DNA of 64,000 nucleotides from a virus. Positions within the stretch are counted from its first letter, which is position 1. Every line of letters begins with the position of its first letter. This document shows positions 1 through 8,216 of the stretch, piece by piece. The notes beneath the pieces are model-generated. The model searched no databases. It saw only the letters and a program-made list of their open reading frames with translations, and was not told where the DNA came from. Location of the stretch: the IMG/VR virus record IMGVR_UViG_3300046799_000011, positions 47,670 to 111,669 of that record; one strand, given 5' to 3'. A program made the translations under genes and the position numbers.

Positions 1-430
1 TATCATCACGTATTCCGTTCTTGTGATGTACGTTCTCCCCCGCAATGAGCGGCCTACCTAAATGCGCAGACATTACTAGCACGTGCTCTAGTATGTACCC
101 AGATTTAGATGCATTAGGGTGCCCATGATTATACGGAAGAAGAATATATCCGTCAGACGTTTTTGACGGCTTAGCCTCTCCTGGGAGGGCTTTAATAATT
201 ACTGGGTATTCTGCGTCTCCGTATTTTCTTAGTCTTTGGTAATGCTTACTACATATGCCTAGACATTTAGTTATATTTTTACAGTCAAGAATTTTACAAA
301 CAGTACGTTTAATCCGCTTGTCAGCCAAAGGGTCTCCGTAATGTAACCATTGTCGATAATGATTCTCACAGAAACCCTTTGACCTATGCTTCTTGTTACA
401 GTTTTCTACTGTACAACTAGATATTTTCAC
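1..430 (-). CDS. HNH homing endonuclease, cut by the window edge
   Basis: Open minus-strand frame running off the left edge, so the C-terminus is missing. The likely start is a GTG at 430, which lies inside the end of the upstream gene (14-nt overlap) with GGAG upstream. The N-terminal half has two Cys/His clusters (Cx4C then CxxH, repeated), probably zinc-binding. The visible end contains an EH and then [10 protein letters not shown], the His-Asn core of HNH_3 nucleases. Such genes are usually selfish homing nucleases in phages. No stop is visible, so length is unknown. Confidence 0.75.
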   Translation of the reverse strand, partial: MKISSCTVENCNKKHRSKGFCENHYRQWLHYGDPLADKRIKRTVCKILDCKNITKCLGICSKHYQRLRKYGDAEYPVIIKALPGEAKPSKTSDGYILLPYNHGHPNASKSGYILEHVLVMSAHLGRPLIAGENVHHKNGIRDD

Positions 431-854
431 TTAGAATTCTCCGAAACAGTTCCGCCGCCCTTACTGCGAAGTCTGTATCAGACAATCTTTTTCCCTTGTC
501 TGGCCATAAGACGCCACAGTCACGAGCTATAGTTACCAGACCCTCAACCATGGCTCTATTATACATTCTTCTGCGGCCACGAATGTCTTCAGATGGCCTA
601 GTGAAAGGGGATCGGGGTAAGATTCCTTCCCGTTCCCATTTTCTCAGTGTTACTGATGAACGATTACCTAGAGCTTTACCAAGTTGTCCTATAGCGAAGA
701 ACTCCACCTCCTTGCCCTTCATTAAGAAAATAAAGGGCTTGGCATCCCACTTCTCTATGTCTTTTTCCTGAACCTCTCGTACCTTCTCAAAGATGAGAGG
801 GGTTGTGGATCCCGGAAAGACTTTTGCTAACTGCTCTTGCCAAGTATTAGCCAT
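417..854 (-). CDS. MerR-like winged-helix protein
   Basis: 145 aa. Residues around 54-110 read as a MerR-type helix-turn-helix: a GQLGKAL recognition region, then [11 protein letters not shown] and an [12 protein letters not shown] wing/helix. This predicts a DNA-binding protein, perhaps a regulator or an excisionase-like factor. There is no effector domain, and the rest is unassigned. It begins 8 nt inside the end of the next upstream gene. Confidence 0.6.
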   Translation of the reverse strand: MANTWQEQLAKVFPGSTTPLIFEKVREVQEKDIEKWDAKPFIFLMKGKEVEFFAIGQLGKALGNRSSVTLRKWEREGILPRSPFTRPSEDIRGRRRMYNRAMVEGLVTIARDCGVLWPDKGKRLSDTDFAVRAAELFRRILSENI

Positions 855-1032
855 CTACATCCCGAATGTCACTAATAGCAGTCTCAGCAAACAGGTGGTC
901 AGAAAGCTCTGTCTCCATAAGAGAATAGAAATCCTCCCAGGAATACTCATCCATAGCCGCTGCGTACTGCTCATCCGTTAGTTCCAGAGTAAGTGATGGG
1001 GGATTCTCAAAGATAATCTTTACCTTACGCAT
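847..1032 (-). CDS. hypothetical acidic protein
   Basis: 61 aa if started at the ATG that overlaps the upstream stop in a TGATG junction, which implies translational coupling. A longer in-frame start exists 12 nt upstream but lacks that logic. Acidic, with no recognised motif. Confidence 0.55.
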   Translation of the reverse strand: MRKVKIIFENPPSLTLELTDEQYAAAMDEYSWEDFYSLMETELSDHLFAETAISDIRDVDG

Positions 1033-1526
1033 CAGTACCCACAATCGTATTCAAACTGAACAACACGGGTAGGAGTTACAACTACCTTAGTATCATTACC
1101 GAATACTCCACGTAAGGCATCCTCAAATCTACCAGCGTCCACGGGAACGTCAATCTCACTCATGATATCTCCGTCAGGATGATCGGAAGACTCAAAGTCA
1201 TACTCGGAATAGTAGTAGTCCTTGCCCGGATATGCAAGGTCCATGTCAGGCTCATCCTCTTCAAGCCATGCCGCAGCCACAATGGCGTTGGTAGTGATCT
1301 TGGGCTCACGTACACCGAACTCACAGGGGTCTCCGTCATTGAATCCTGGTGTGTACTGCTCCCACATAACCGCCGTAACACCGTACTTCTCAAAAGCTAC
1401 CTTGAAATACTCATACAAGTTTTCAATAGGCTCCTGAATAGCACGAGACCAACCACCATAGTTACCCTCAATCTTGATATCCATGAAGGTAGCGTCAGGC
1501 TTGCTGTCCTTGGTTAAAAATGTCAT
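1032..1526 (-). CDS. hypothetical acidic protein
   Basis: 164 aa with start MTFLTKD, preceded by GGGAG at good spacing; a longer frame to 1586 has no ribosome site. Strongly acidic with many Asp/Glu/Tyr. No family recognised. It overlaps the upstream gene by 32 nt. Confidence 0.6.
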   Translation of the reverse strand: MTFLTKDSKPDATFMDIKIEGNYGGWSRAIQEPIENLYEYFKVAFEKYGVTAVMWEQYTPGFNDGDPCEFGVREPKITTNAIVAAAWLEEDEPDMDLAYPGKDYYYSEYDFESSDHPDGDIMSEIDVPVDAGRFEDALRGVFGNDTKVVVTPTRVVQFEYDCGY

Positions 1527-1887
1527 TAAAGCTCCCAGCTTCTTTACGAATCGATCCGGACATCCAACGACTTGTGTCATCGTCATAAGGAATGTGCTTC
1601 AAATAGTGTTCAGGATTCGGAAGGAATCCCAAGTCTTCTACAATATGCCGCTCAGCAATAAGACGAACAGGCACCTGAATTGTCTTCTTATTCTTCTGGA
1701 TAGTAATAGTAGTACCGAATAGCTCCTCACACAGGTAAACACCAAGGGTGTGATGGTACATGGCGCGATGGCGGTAGTCACCGAGGGTCTTCTTAGAACT
1801 GTCAATGAAGTTCTCTATAGGAAGATAGTCCTCGGGAACTCCGCCCCATTTATGTGAGGCGGAGACCGCGTGGTACCAGGAATTCAT
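1495..1887 (-). CDS. hypothetical protein, DUF6915-like
   Basis: 130 aa starting MNSWYHAVSASHKWGG and containing DYRHRAMYHHTLGVYL and FLPNPEHYL. This pattern (WYHA..S...WGG, then RHRA..HH..G) resembles a small conserved family of unknown function (DUF6915 as I remember it). The three clustered His residues could bind metal. Function unknown. Confidence 0.6.
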   Translation of the reverse strand: MNSWYHAVSASHKWGGVPEDYLPIENFIDSSKKTLGDYRHRAMYHHTLGVYLCEELFGTTITIQKNKKTIQVPVRLIAERHIVEDLGFLPNPEHYLKHIPYDDDTSRWMSGSIRKEAGSFNDIFNQGQQA

Positions 1888-2088
1888 TTAACTGAACTCC
1901 TTTACCTCTGCCTTATAGTGCTTGTGCTCCTGCTTGAAGAACTTATAAAGTTCCTCAGTGAAACTCCAGTCAGCCACATAAAGATCAAGAGTCGTAATAA
2001 ACTCAATAAGTTCTTCGTGGGTGAGCTGACCGGACAGTTCCTGAGCGATATCATCTGTATCAAGATTAATAAAAGCACCGAATTCCAT
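1888..2088 (-). CDS. hypothetical acidic protein
   Basis: 66 aa, ATG start, acidic and helix-rich. It ends 1 nt before the next gene and starts at the stop of the upstream gene. No known motif. Confidence 0.5.
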   Translation of the reverse strand: MEFGAFINLDTDDIAQELSGQLTHEELIEFITTLDLYVADWSFTEELYKFFKQEHKHYKAEVKEFS

Positions 2089-2333
2089 TAGACTCCCTTA
2101 AGTTCCATGTAGTACTTATCCAAATGGGCTTCACATACTAGGTCTACTTCATCCTCGTAATACCAAGCGCCGGATAGCATCTTCTCACCGTCGCGGGCTA
2201 CGTCAATACACTTGACGATATAGTAGACTACTGAGTCATCAGGATCAATCCATGTGGACATGATCTTGATAGTTACAGCATTACGACTGACTTCAAATTC
2301 GTTTGTCAGCAACTGATTGATCTGAAACAACAA
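2088..2333 (-). CDS. hypothetical protein
   Basis: 81 aa from a TTG start; an internal ATG at 2263 (MSTWID) is the alternative and neither has a good ribosome site. It overlaps the upstream gene by 41 nt under the long start. No motif recognised. Confidence 0.45.
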   Translation of the reverse strand: MLFQINQLLTNEFEVSRNAVTIKIMSTWIDPDDSVVYYIVKCIDVARDGEKMLSGAWYYEDEVDLVCEAHLDKYYMELKGV

Positions 2334-2610
2334 CGGGCACCCACTTAATAGTAGTAACTTCCTTAGGCTCTACCTGAACAGCCTCTACATAGCCACGGGT
2401 ATCTTCCCAACAGTCCTGACCCTCTTGATTCTCTGTGGCAGGATCCATGTAGTCAACCGCGTAATGCTTACCATCATCCGCTAGGAATATAAGCTCACGC
2501 CAGGTATACCAGCGATGCTTATCCAGTTCCCGATTGGCGATGGCTTCCCAGGGAAGTTCATACTCCTCTTCCAGCTCTTCAACAGAGAACTTACGAATTA
2601 CCTTAGCCAA
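2293..2610 (-). CDS. hypothetical protein
   Basis: 105 aa with a TTG start that overlaps the end of the upstream 59-aa gene by 8 nt. Acidic, Trp-rich. No family recognised. Confidence 0.5.
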   Translation of the reverse strand: MAKVIRKFSVEELEEEYELPWEAIANRELDKHRWYTWRELIFLADDGKHYAVDYMDPATENQEGQDCWEDTRGYVEAVQVEPKEVTTIKWVPVVVSDQSVADKRI

Positions 2611-2782
2611 AATTCTCTACCTCTTCCAATACTTGGTCAACAATCCTGAATAACTTTACAATATCTCCGCAATAAGGACTGCTAGCAGTTGCGGTAACAC
2701 TTCGTCTAGTCTTATGAAATCTCCAGACACCAGCGCTATCAACGCTAGCGAATTCTGGGAAAGCAATACCATGTGCGACCAT
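2603..2782 (-). CDS. small hypothetical protein
   Basis: 59-aa frame (MVAHGIAFPEFASVDS...) preceded by AGAGGAGAACAG, an excellent Shine-Dalgarno at normal spacing, and ending inside the start of the next gene. It fills an otherwise empty gap in a tightly packed operon. No motif recognised. Confidence 0.6.
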   Translation of the reverse strand: MVAHGIAFPEFASVDSAGVWRFHKTRRSVTATASSPYCGDIVKLFRIVDQVLEEVENFG

Positions 2783-2842
2783 CTGTTCTCCTCTAATAAT
2801 CCATAGCCACTCTCCTCGTTAAAGGAGAATGACTAAAGACAA

Positions 2843-3190
2843 TTAGCGACGCTTACGAGTAGTAGACTTCCAACCCGGAACCGGCACAGCCTTGCGCGGA
2901 GTAGTGGTTGTGGGCTTGTACGTCTTGGGCTTAACCATAGGCTTCGGGGTGGCAACCTTGATGGTGTGCTGAGTGCCGTGAGGCTTGTACTGGTAGGTAT
3001 GAGTAACGTAGTACTTGTGGGTAACACGAACCGTCTTGGGGTGCGTGTAGTAGTGATAGTGGTGCGCGGTGTCATAGTAACCATACTGAACCACGTAGTC
3101 ATACTGCGGAGTAGCGGGACTAGACCCACATGCAACAGCACCAGCAATAATTGCCGTGGCAATACCCGCAGCAGCAAAAACCTTACGCAA
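2843..3190 (-). CDS. small lipoprotein
   Basis: 115 aa from a TTG start with AAAGGAG upstream. The N-terminus is a signal peptide (MRK, hydrophobic Ala-rich stretch) ending in an AGAVAC lipobox, so Cys21 would be lipidated and the protein displayed on the outer face of the host membrane. The mature part is Tyr/His/Thr-rich, then Lys/Pro/Thr-rich and strongly basic. Early-expressed phage lipoproteins can act in superinfection exclusion; that role is inference. Confidence 0.65.
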   Translation of the reverse strand: MRKVFAAAGIATAIIAGAVACGSSPATPQYDYVVQYGYYDTAHHYHYYTHPKTVRVTHKYYVTHTYQYKPHGTQHTIKVATPKPMVKPKTYKPTTTTPRKAVPVPGWKSTTRKRR

Positions 3191-3208
3191 CGTACTCTCC
3201 TTTGTTGT

Positions 3209-3637
3209 TTAAACCTTGGTCGGGCTGAATGCCCAGGTTACATTGACATCCTGTAGACTGTCAAGTTCCTCTTGAGTCAGTTCCTCATTGACGAACAAGT
3301 CCCACAGTACATCCTGATCCACGTGTTGTACAGTCACCAACAGCCTCTCGCGGTCATACTCAGTCAGATTTTCGTAGGCCCATCTGACTACCCGCTCCTC
3401 ATTGAGAACCTTACTGGTCTTCTTAACTCTTTGCAAGCTAGCGTACTGCTGACCACTAACCTCAAGAGGCTCCTCAAACGCTAGCACATGAGAGCCACGT
3501 GCGTTAGTCTCTGCTGCGCTCAAGTAGGGAGACAGCTCATTCTTAATGTCTTCCTGCTGCTGCTTGAGATCCTTGATCTCTTGATTGAGTAATAGATAAC
3601 GGCCTACCTTGGCCTTGACTACGGGATTATCATTCAT
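3209..3637 (-). CDS. hypothetical protein with N-terminal coiled coil
   Basis: 142 aa. Residues about 12-40 look like a coiled coil (LLLNQEIKDLKQQQEDIKNEL). The rest resembles small phage proteins of unknown role found near replication genes. It overlaps the upstream gene by 8 nt. Confidence 0.55.
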   Translation of the reverse strand: MNDNPVVKAKVGRYLLLNQEIKDLKQQQEDIKNELSPYLSAAETNARGSHVLAFEEPLEVSGQQYASLQRVKKTSKVLNEERVVRWAYENLTEYDRERLLVTVQHVDQDVLWDLFVNEELTQEELDSLQDVNVTWAFSPTKV

Positions 3638-4178
3638 ATCTCACCTTATTAATAACCATACGGGAGTCAGATGTACGAAGCTGCTTAGTAACATAGGTAT
3701 TTACCGCTTCAACATCATCAAACGAAAGCTTAGCGCTCGTTATACCACTAGAAATAAGAACTTCCCAGTAGTGGTCGGGGCGTACACGGAATACAATAAG
3801 ACCTGCACGCCCGTTATTGAAATATGTTCCAGAAGCCCAACTATCCTGCCCAGTTGTCTTGAACTGGATATTCCTACTAGCCAGAAGCTGACTCACGGTA
3901 ACTGTGGCTCGTGTCTGTCGCTGAATACTCACAGCACAGCCCTCATCAATAAGTTTTGCAACTCGTGACATAGCTGTATCCTTCGAACCTGTAACGAGAT
4001 CAGGCTTATCCGCTACATCCAAGACATAAGTGTGACTGGGCTTTACGCGAAACTCTACGCCAGAATTGTAGGTCAAGGTACTATCAGCATCCTGCCATTC
4101 CCCATAGGGATCTACATTCCAGGTAGGTATCTCTGCTTTCTTCTCTCGGTACTGAATTCCTTCTAGAAAGTTAGTCAT
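3630..4178 (-). CDS. hypothetical protein
   Basis: 182 aa, ATG start with AGGAG 6 nt upstream. Mixed alpha/beta composition, no family recognised. First gene after the primase and the 18-bp inverted repeat. Confidence 0.55.
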   Translation of the reverse strand: MTNFLEGIQYREKKAEIPTWNVDPYGEWQDADSTLTYNSGVEFRVKPSHTYVLDVADKPDLVTGSKDTAMSRVAKLIDEGCAVSIQRQTRATVTVSQLLASRNIQFKTTGQDSWASGTYFNNGRAGLIVFRVRPDHYWEVLISSGITSAKLSFDDVEAVNTYVTKQLRTSDSRMVINKVRYE

Positions 4179-4225
4179 TTAATTCTCCTCATATACTTAC
4201 TTATAAGTTTACCTGTAGGGTAAGA

Positions 4226-4273
4226 CAATCAGCGGTACTGAATCATACTATATGCATTCAGTACCGCTGATTG
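4226..4273. repeat. perfect 18-bp inverted repeat over the primase stop
   Basis: Arms 4226-4243 and 4256-4273 (CAATCAGCGGTACTGAAT and its exact complement), 12-nt loop. The left arm contains the primase stop codon and the right arm lies in its coding sequence. There is no U-tract on the leftward transcript, so a plain intrinsic terminator is not convincing. It may be a processing/stability hairpin or a protein-binding dyad. Confidence 0.8.
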
Positions 4274-5227
4274 AATATCACTGTTAGTTACGCCCTCAGT
4301 TCCCAGGTCTTTTGCTTCTGGGATATGAGAATAGTTAATAAACTTTATTCTTCTACCGCTGCGAAGATATCGCTCCCGCAAGGAACGCATTTTATTCAGA
4401 CCCACAGTGTCATTGTCCAGGGCAAAGATTACTATCTCTGCTCTGTCGAATAGAAGATCTAGTTGTTTGTCAGAAATCTGTACGCCGTAGGAAGATACAG
4501 CGCCAGAGATCCCAGCAGTATAAAGGCGTAGACAGTCCAACGGACTTTCCAGGACGATTGCTGTTGATCCACGTAGAACCTCAATTCCAAATAGTGTGTC
4601 ACCCTTGGGAACTCTTCCCGGCTTATTACAAAACCAGCCTTCTCCCTTTTCCTGGTACCCCCATAGCTCTCCTGTATAAGGAGAACGTATGGGGAGTATC
4701 CAGTTATTCTTCTTCGGATCCCATAGGACTCCGTAGTGACTTACAGCTCCCGCAGAAACTCGTCGTCCGTCCAGTGCCGAGTGCGGTGGAGCATCGAAGA
4801 GCGCCAGTCGTGCTTCATTCCACGGCTGTACCCAGTCGTCTCCTTGGAGACCACCAGTCCGCCCTTCGGGATCCGCCAGAATTCGTCGTAGTCGAGAGAC
4901 TCCACCGCGACTACGGACCCATTGTTCTGCATCTGATCGATCATATCCTTTAACCTCCTGGACTAGGTAAACGAATGAACCCTTGAAACCACAACTGAAA
5001 CAACTGTGTTGGCCTGTTTCAGTATTAATACTCCACTTATCAGGCCGGTTATTGTACTTTCCCCGCCTTTCAAAGTGGCCTGGACACAGAGCCCAAGCTT
5101 CCTCATGAACAATGCGGGCTACTTCGATGCCCAGTTCCTCAAGACAAGCTAGCACATCCCCCGGAATAGGGGTACCTGTACTAGCCCACCCATTAGAAAC
5201 CGGAGAACGCTGTCCCGTATTCTTCAT
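4229..5227 (-). CDS. DNA primase, CHC2 zinc finger plus Toprim
   Basis: 332 aa. It makes RNA primers at the phage fork. The N-terminus has a CHC2-type zinc site (C48, H51, C76, C79). The Toprim core shows E227 in IVLESPLD and an FALDNDTVG metal-binding Asp pair at 271-273. Short for a bacterial DnaG and lacking an evident helicase-binding tail. It starts 35 nt inside the helicase gene, so the two are translationally linked. Its stop lies inside a perfect 18-bp inverted repeat. Confidence 0.88.
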   Translation of the reverse strand: MKNTGQRSPVSNGWASTGTPIPGDVLACLEELGIEVARIVHEEAWALCPGHFERRGKYNNRPDKWSINTETGQHSCFSCGFKGSFVYLVQEVKGYDRSDAEQWVRSRGGVSRLRRILADPEGRTGGLQGDDWVQPWNEARLALFDAPPHSALDGRRVSAGAVSHYGVLWDPKKNNWILPIRSPYTGELWGYQEKGEGWFCNKPGRVPKGDTLFGIEVLRGSTAIVLESPLDCLRLYTAGISGAVSSYGVQISDKQLDLLFDRAEIVIFALDNDTVGLNKMRSLRERYLRSGRRIKFINYSHIPEAKDLGTEGVTNSDIQSAVLNAYSMIQYR

Positions 5228-6464
5228 TCATTAGCTCCTGATCAATATCGTCGTCCAGATCGAAGCCTTCCAACTCTACAAACTGTCCTGTATCGTAGTC
5301 GAACATTAGCACAATCTCGCATGGAGCACAAGAACGAGAGAGAAGGATCTTCATCTTCCGCATCTTAGGATCTTCTGTGCGCTCAATACCAATGACGGTA
5401 TTAGAGTACTGTATGAACGCACGAGAACCCATGATGGAGTCGTTGTTCAGAGTCTCACCCTTAGTACGTGCTGGGGTTGACTGTGTCACAGCGACAATAC
5501 AAATACTACGTCGCATGGCCATGAACTTCAAGCCGGAGATGATGTTGGTCAGGGCTGCGGGTGATCCCTTGTTCTCACCATTCTCGTCGTCCAGCATATA
5601 GGTACCGTCAATAATGACAACATGCGGCTTAAAGATATCAACCTTCGCACCAATAGCCGTGACTGTCATACAGTCCTCAGAGATCATCATAGGCTCATAC
5701 TCTTCAGTAGCCTGGATTCCCTCTTGAAGTTTCTGCCAATTCTCCTGATTAATGTTTCCACTATTCAGGAGGTTGTCATTGAACCCCGCACGATAGGCAT
5801 CAAGCCTACGCTCCTGCTCTTCAACTGTCTGTTCGTACGTCAGGTACAGTACTCGGTAACCACTCTCCTGGATAGTCATAGCCATCCGTAGGGCAAGGGT
5901 AGACTTACTAGCCTTTGCCAGACCTGTCACTGTGACAAGCTGACCAGGCTGAAGGCCCTGTGTGGCTCTGTCGATCGTTGGGAAGCCTGTCGGGACACCT
6001 ACTAGGGTACCGGGGTTGTTCTTGCGTTCTAGGTACCTTGCAAGCCGTTCTGAGCCGTTCTGAGAGACATCCACGTCACGGCTATTGGGGATTGCAGTGT
6101 GCGCCTTGGAAAGAGTGACACCCAGGAAGTTAATTGCGTCCTCAATACGGTTGTCCTCATACGCATCATTGAACTTATCCAAGTTCTCTGCGAGGACTCC
6201 CTTGACATACTGGAGTTCAATTCTCTTCTTAATGTCTGCCCAAGGCTCATCTACTGGAACCAGAATTGCGCCAGGACAATCCAGCATAAAGACACGCTTA
6301 GTAGGTACAGAACCTATCTCAGAATAATACTTTCTGATGTACTCAAAAGCCTTGCGATAATCACTGTCATGCAAGAAGTATGAAGGAACATCAGCGACTT
6401 CCACCATGTCTTGCTCTTGGATTATCTTTGAAATAAATAGCTTCTCGACATTGAACGTCGCCAA
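5193..6464 (-). CDS. replicative DNA helicase, DnaB/RecA fold
   Basis: 423 aa. The N-terminal half resembles the DnaB N-domain; the C-terminal ATPase has Walker A GLAKASKST at 181-189 and Walker B VVIIDG near 283, then a PARTKGE and SRAFIQYSNT region typical of DnaB-like motors. It would unwind DNA at the phage fork with the overlapping primase and the DnaC-like loader at 10255. Alternative: a RepA/RecA-like ATPase; the gene order favours helicase. Confidence 0.85.
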   Translation of the reverse strand: MATFNVEKLFISKIIQEQDMVEVADVPSYFLHDSDYRKAFEYIRKYYSEIGSVPTKRVFMLDCPGAILVPVDEPWADIKKRIELQYVKGVLAENLDKFNDAYEDNRIEDAINFLGVTLSKAHTAIPNSRDVDVSQNGSERLARYLERKNNPGTLVGVPTGFPTIDRATQGLQPGQLVTVTGLAKASKSTLALRMAMTIQESGYRVLYLTYEQTVEEQERRLDAYRAGFNDNLLNSGNINQENWQKLQEGIQATEEYEPMMISEDCMTVTAIGAKVDIFKPHVVIIDGTYMLDDENGENKGSPAALTNIISGLKFMAMRRSICIVAVTQSTPARTKGETLNNDSIMGSRAFIQYSNTVIGIERTEDPKMRKMKILLSRSCAPCEIVLMFDYDTGQFVELEGFDLDDDIDQELMNEEYGTAFSGF

Positions 6465-6472
6465 AACCCCTC

Positions 6473-6925
6473 CTAGGTAATAAGGTTGATCAAGTTGAAC
6501 TGGTCTGAGGAACAGTACCTACCCTTACTACCCCAAGTCAAGTAGCGTTTAGGTTCAGGATCCAACACACTGATGATGGCAGGATCGTAGGTCAAGTCTG
6601 CTAGTAGTAGCTCTGTGTCGTAGTAGTGTACATCTCCGAATAGTAGGTTACGGCTGTCCAATTTATCTCTGATAGCTGAAACAAAGGCGGGATCTATAAA
6701 GGTAATAACGTCTACTCTGAAACGTTGTCTCCAATATAGATCCCGAATTCCCTGTGAAGTCTTTATATTCAATTGATAATAGTCTGCTGCCTGTTCCCAC
6801 TTTTTCCTTTTTCGCGCCAACTGCTCTGCGAGTCGGTCCTTGGTATTAGGCAGTAGACCAATTAAGTTTTCGAATACTACATAGATTCTTGGGAGAGTTT
6901 CAGAACTTAACTCACCCTTCCTCAT
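6473..6925 (-). CDS. hypothetical protein in the replication block
   Basis: 150 aa, ATG overlapping the end of the upstream gene by 14 nt. Contains LLFGDVHYYDTELLLADL and repeated aromatic residues. It looks like a Rossmann-type phage protein of unknown role seen next to helicases, but I cannot name a family. Confidence 0.5.
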   Translation of the reverse strand: MRKGELSSETLPRIYVVFENLIGLLPNTKDRLAEQLARKRKKWEQAADYYQLNIKTSQGIRDLYWRQRFRVDVITFIDPAFVSAIRDKLDSRNLLFGDVHYYDTELLLADLTYDPAIISVLDPEPKRYLTWGSKGRYCSSDQFNLINLIT

Positions 6926-7079
6926 TCAGCATCTTCTCAATACGATACTGGGCACGGTCAGCGTAGAACTGAATCCACCGGTCATCCAACTCTCCCATAT
7001 CCAGGGGGTCAGTTGCTACCTTGTTATCCTCAGGGGTCCAGTCTCCCGGATCCTCTCCACCGTACGTTACATTAGCCAT
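6912..7079 (-). CDS. small hypothetical acidic protein
   Basis: 55 aa starting MANVTYGGED, chosen because GAGGAG sits 7 nt upstream; a longer frame to 7145 would bury deeply in the next gene. Very acidic, no motif. Confidence 0.55.
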   Translation of the reverse strand: MANVTYGGEDPGDWTPEDNKVATDPLDMGELDDRWIQFYADRAQYRIEKMLNEEG

Positions 7080-7398
7080 GCTGAATCTCCTCGTAAGTTC
7101 CATTACAACAACCGTCACAGCCATGGATTCCCATGCCGTGAGCACCTTGCCTTGAAAAGAAGGCTACACTGTCCGGATCACTATGTCCAATCCCATGAGG
7201 GCAGAAACGCTCAGCTAATCCGTACTTGAATGAATCTCTGCGAATAGCGATAGGCGCATCCTTTAAGGGATGATCAGAAGGATTATGTATGGCACAGAAC
7301 TCTCCAGCACATACCGCTGCCTTGTGTACGTTCCATACTTCGGGAGAATCGTCCGTAAATTTATCATACTTCCATGTTTTGTTTTGTCTTAACTTCAT
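7072..7398 (-). CDS. hypothetical Cys/His-rich protein
   Basis: 108 aa with many Cys and His: CAGEFCAIHNPSDHP, FCPHGIGHSD, then HGCDGCC. The pattern suggests zinc binding and resembles a family of small actinophage proteins with an FCAIHxPSxHP motif. Function unknown. AGGA Shine-Dalgarno upstream of ATG. Confidence 0.6.
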   Translation of the reverse strand: MKLRQNKTWKYDKFTDDSPEVWNVHKAAVCAGEFCAIHNPSDHPLKDAPIAIRRDSFKYGLAERFCPHGIGHSDPDSVAFFSRQGAHGMGIHGCDGCCNGTYEEIQHG

Positions 7399-7404
7399 AT
7401 ATTC

Positions 7405-7605
7405 CTACTGGGGATCGGCTTGGACATAAACGGTATTACCTCTGGTGCGGTTGACTACCCGATGAGGATTTTTGGTTTCCTTTGCTGCTCTACGTGTACG
7501 CTGGGCAGCTCCTAGTTTACCTGCGGTCAGTTGCATGTCATCATGCCAATTACCATTGACTAATACCTGAAGCCAGTAAACGTCTCCTACTTCATGCTTT
7601 GGCAT
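7405..7605 (-). CDS. hypothetical basic protein
   Basis: 66 aa starting MPKHEVGD at a TAATG overlap with the upstream stop. C-terminal half basic (AQRTRRAAKETKNPHR), possibly nucleic-acid binding. No family. Confidence 0.55.
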   Translation of the reverse strand: MPKHEVGDVYWLQVLVNGNWHDDMQLTAGKLGAAQRTRRAAKETKNPHRVVNRTRGNTVYVQADPQ

Positions 7606-7850
7606 TACGTAAAGTCCAATCCACATCCGGGGCAGACAAGATTCTGCTCGTAGTTAATCCATACACCAAAGGGCTCATCCGCTCTTGGGCATTCGTCTGG
7701 CTCATAGGTACCAATACCTAGATGCCGTTCCCGGTATTCAATATCGTGGGTAAAATGCCCAAGACCAAAGAAAGACCGATGCTCGGGTGGAAGCTCCTTA
7801 AGGGTAAGAACCTTACCGTCAAACTCTACTAGCTCCTCCGGATTGACCAT
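7605..7850 (-). CDS. hypothetical protein with terminal zinc knuckle
   Basis: 81 aa ending in CPGCGLDF, a single CxxC. May pair with another Cys (C54) to bind zinc. Overlaps both neighbours. Confidence 0.5.
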   Translation of the reverse strand: MVNPEELVEFDGKVLTLKELPPEHRSFFGLGHFTHDIEYRERHLGIGTYEPDECPRADEPFGVWINYEQNLVCPGCGLDFT

Positions 7851-8086
7851 GGAATTATTCCCTTCAAGTCTAGTTCAATTGTTAGGTTACAGGCATAAGA
7901 GTTACAGAAGAAACCGTTGTAATCAATATCTATACGGCGCGTCTTACGATTACAGATAAAACAGGGCATTGGCCAATTAAGCGCAGCAGATTTCAGGTAA
8001 TCAATATCAAATCCAGAAGGATCTAACCAGGTGTACCCATGTTCATCAGTCCATGGGTACACCACAGTCTCACTCGTAGTCATCAT
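7829..8086 (-). CDS. hypothetical protein with CxxC motif
   Basis: 85 aa starting MMTTSETVVYPW, chosen over the track-long frame to 8212 because GGAGGAG lies just upstream. Contains CFICNRKTRR then CNSYACN, a possible four-Cys zinc ribbon. Confidence 0.55.
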   Translation of the reverse strand: MMTTSETVVYPWTDEHGYTWLDPSGFDIDYLKSAALNWPMPCFICNRKTRRIDIDYNGFFCNSYACNLTIELDLKGIIPWSIRRS

Positions 8087-8216
8087 AGTCTTTCTCCTCC
8101 ACCTCACAGGCATGGTCATCCATTTCCATGAACGTACCATTATCCTGCGGAGCAAAAGCCCATGCCTGATCACACTCACCACAATACCAATGACCATAGA
8201 AACTAATCTCATCCAT
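8070..8216 (-). CDS. tiny zinc-finger-like protein
   Basis: 48-aa frame MDEISFYGHWYCGECD...; ATG overlaps the stop of the kinase gene (TGATG) and it ends 17 nt inside the next gene. CGEC plus H35 and C37 could bind zinc. Recognised only from the coupling and the filled gap; the alternative is a longer shadow frame on the same strand. Confidence 0.55.
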   Translation of the reverse strand: MDEISFYGHWYCGECDQAWAFAPQDNGTFMEMDDHACEVEEKDYDDYE

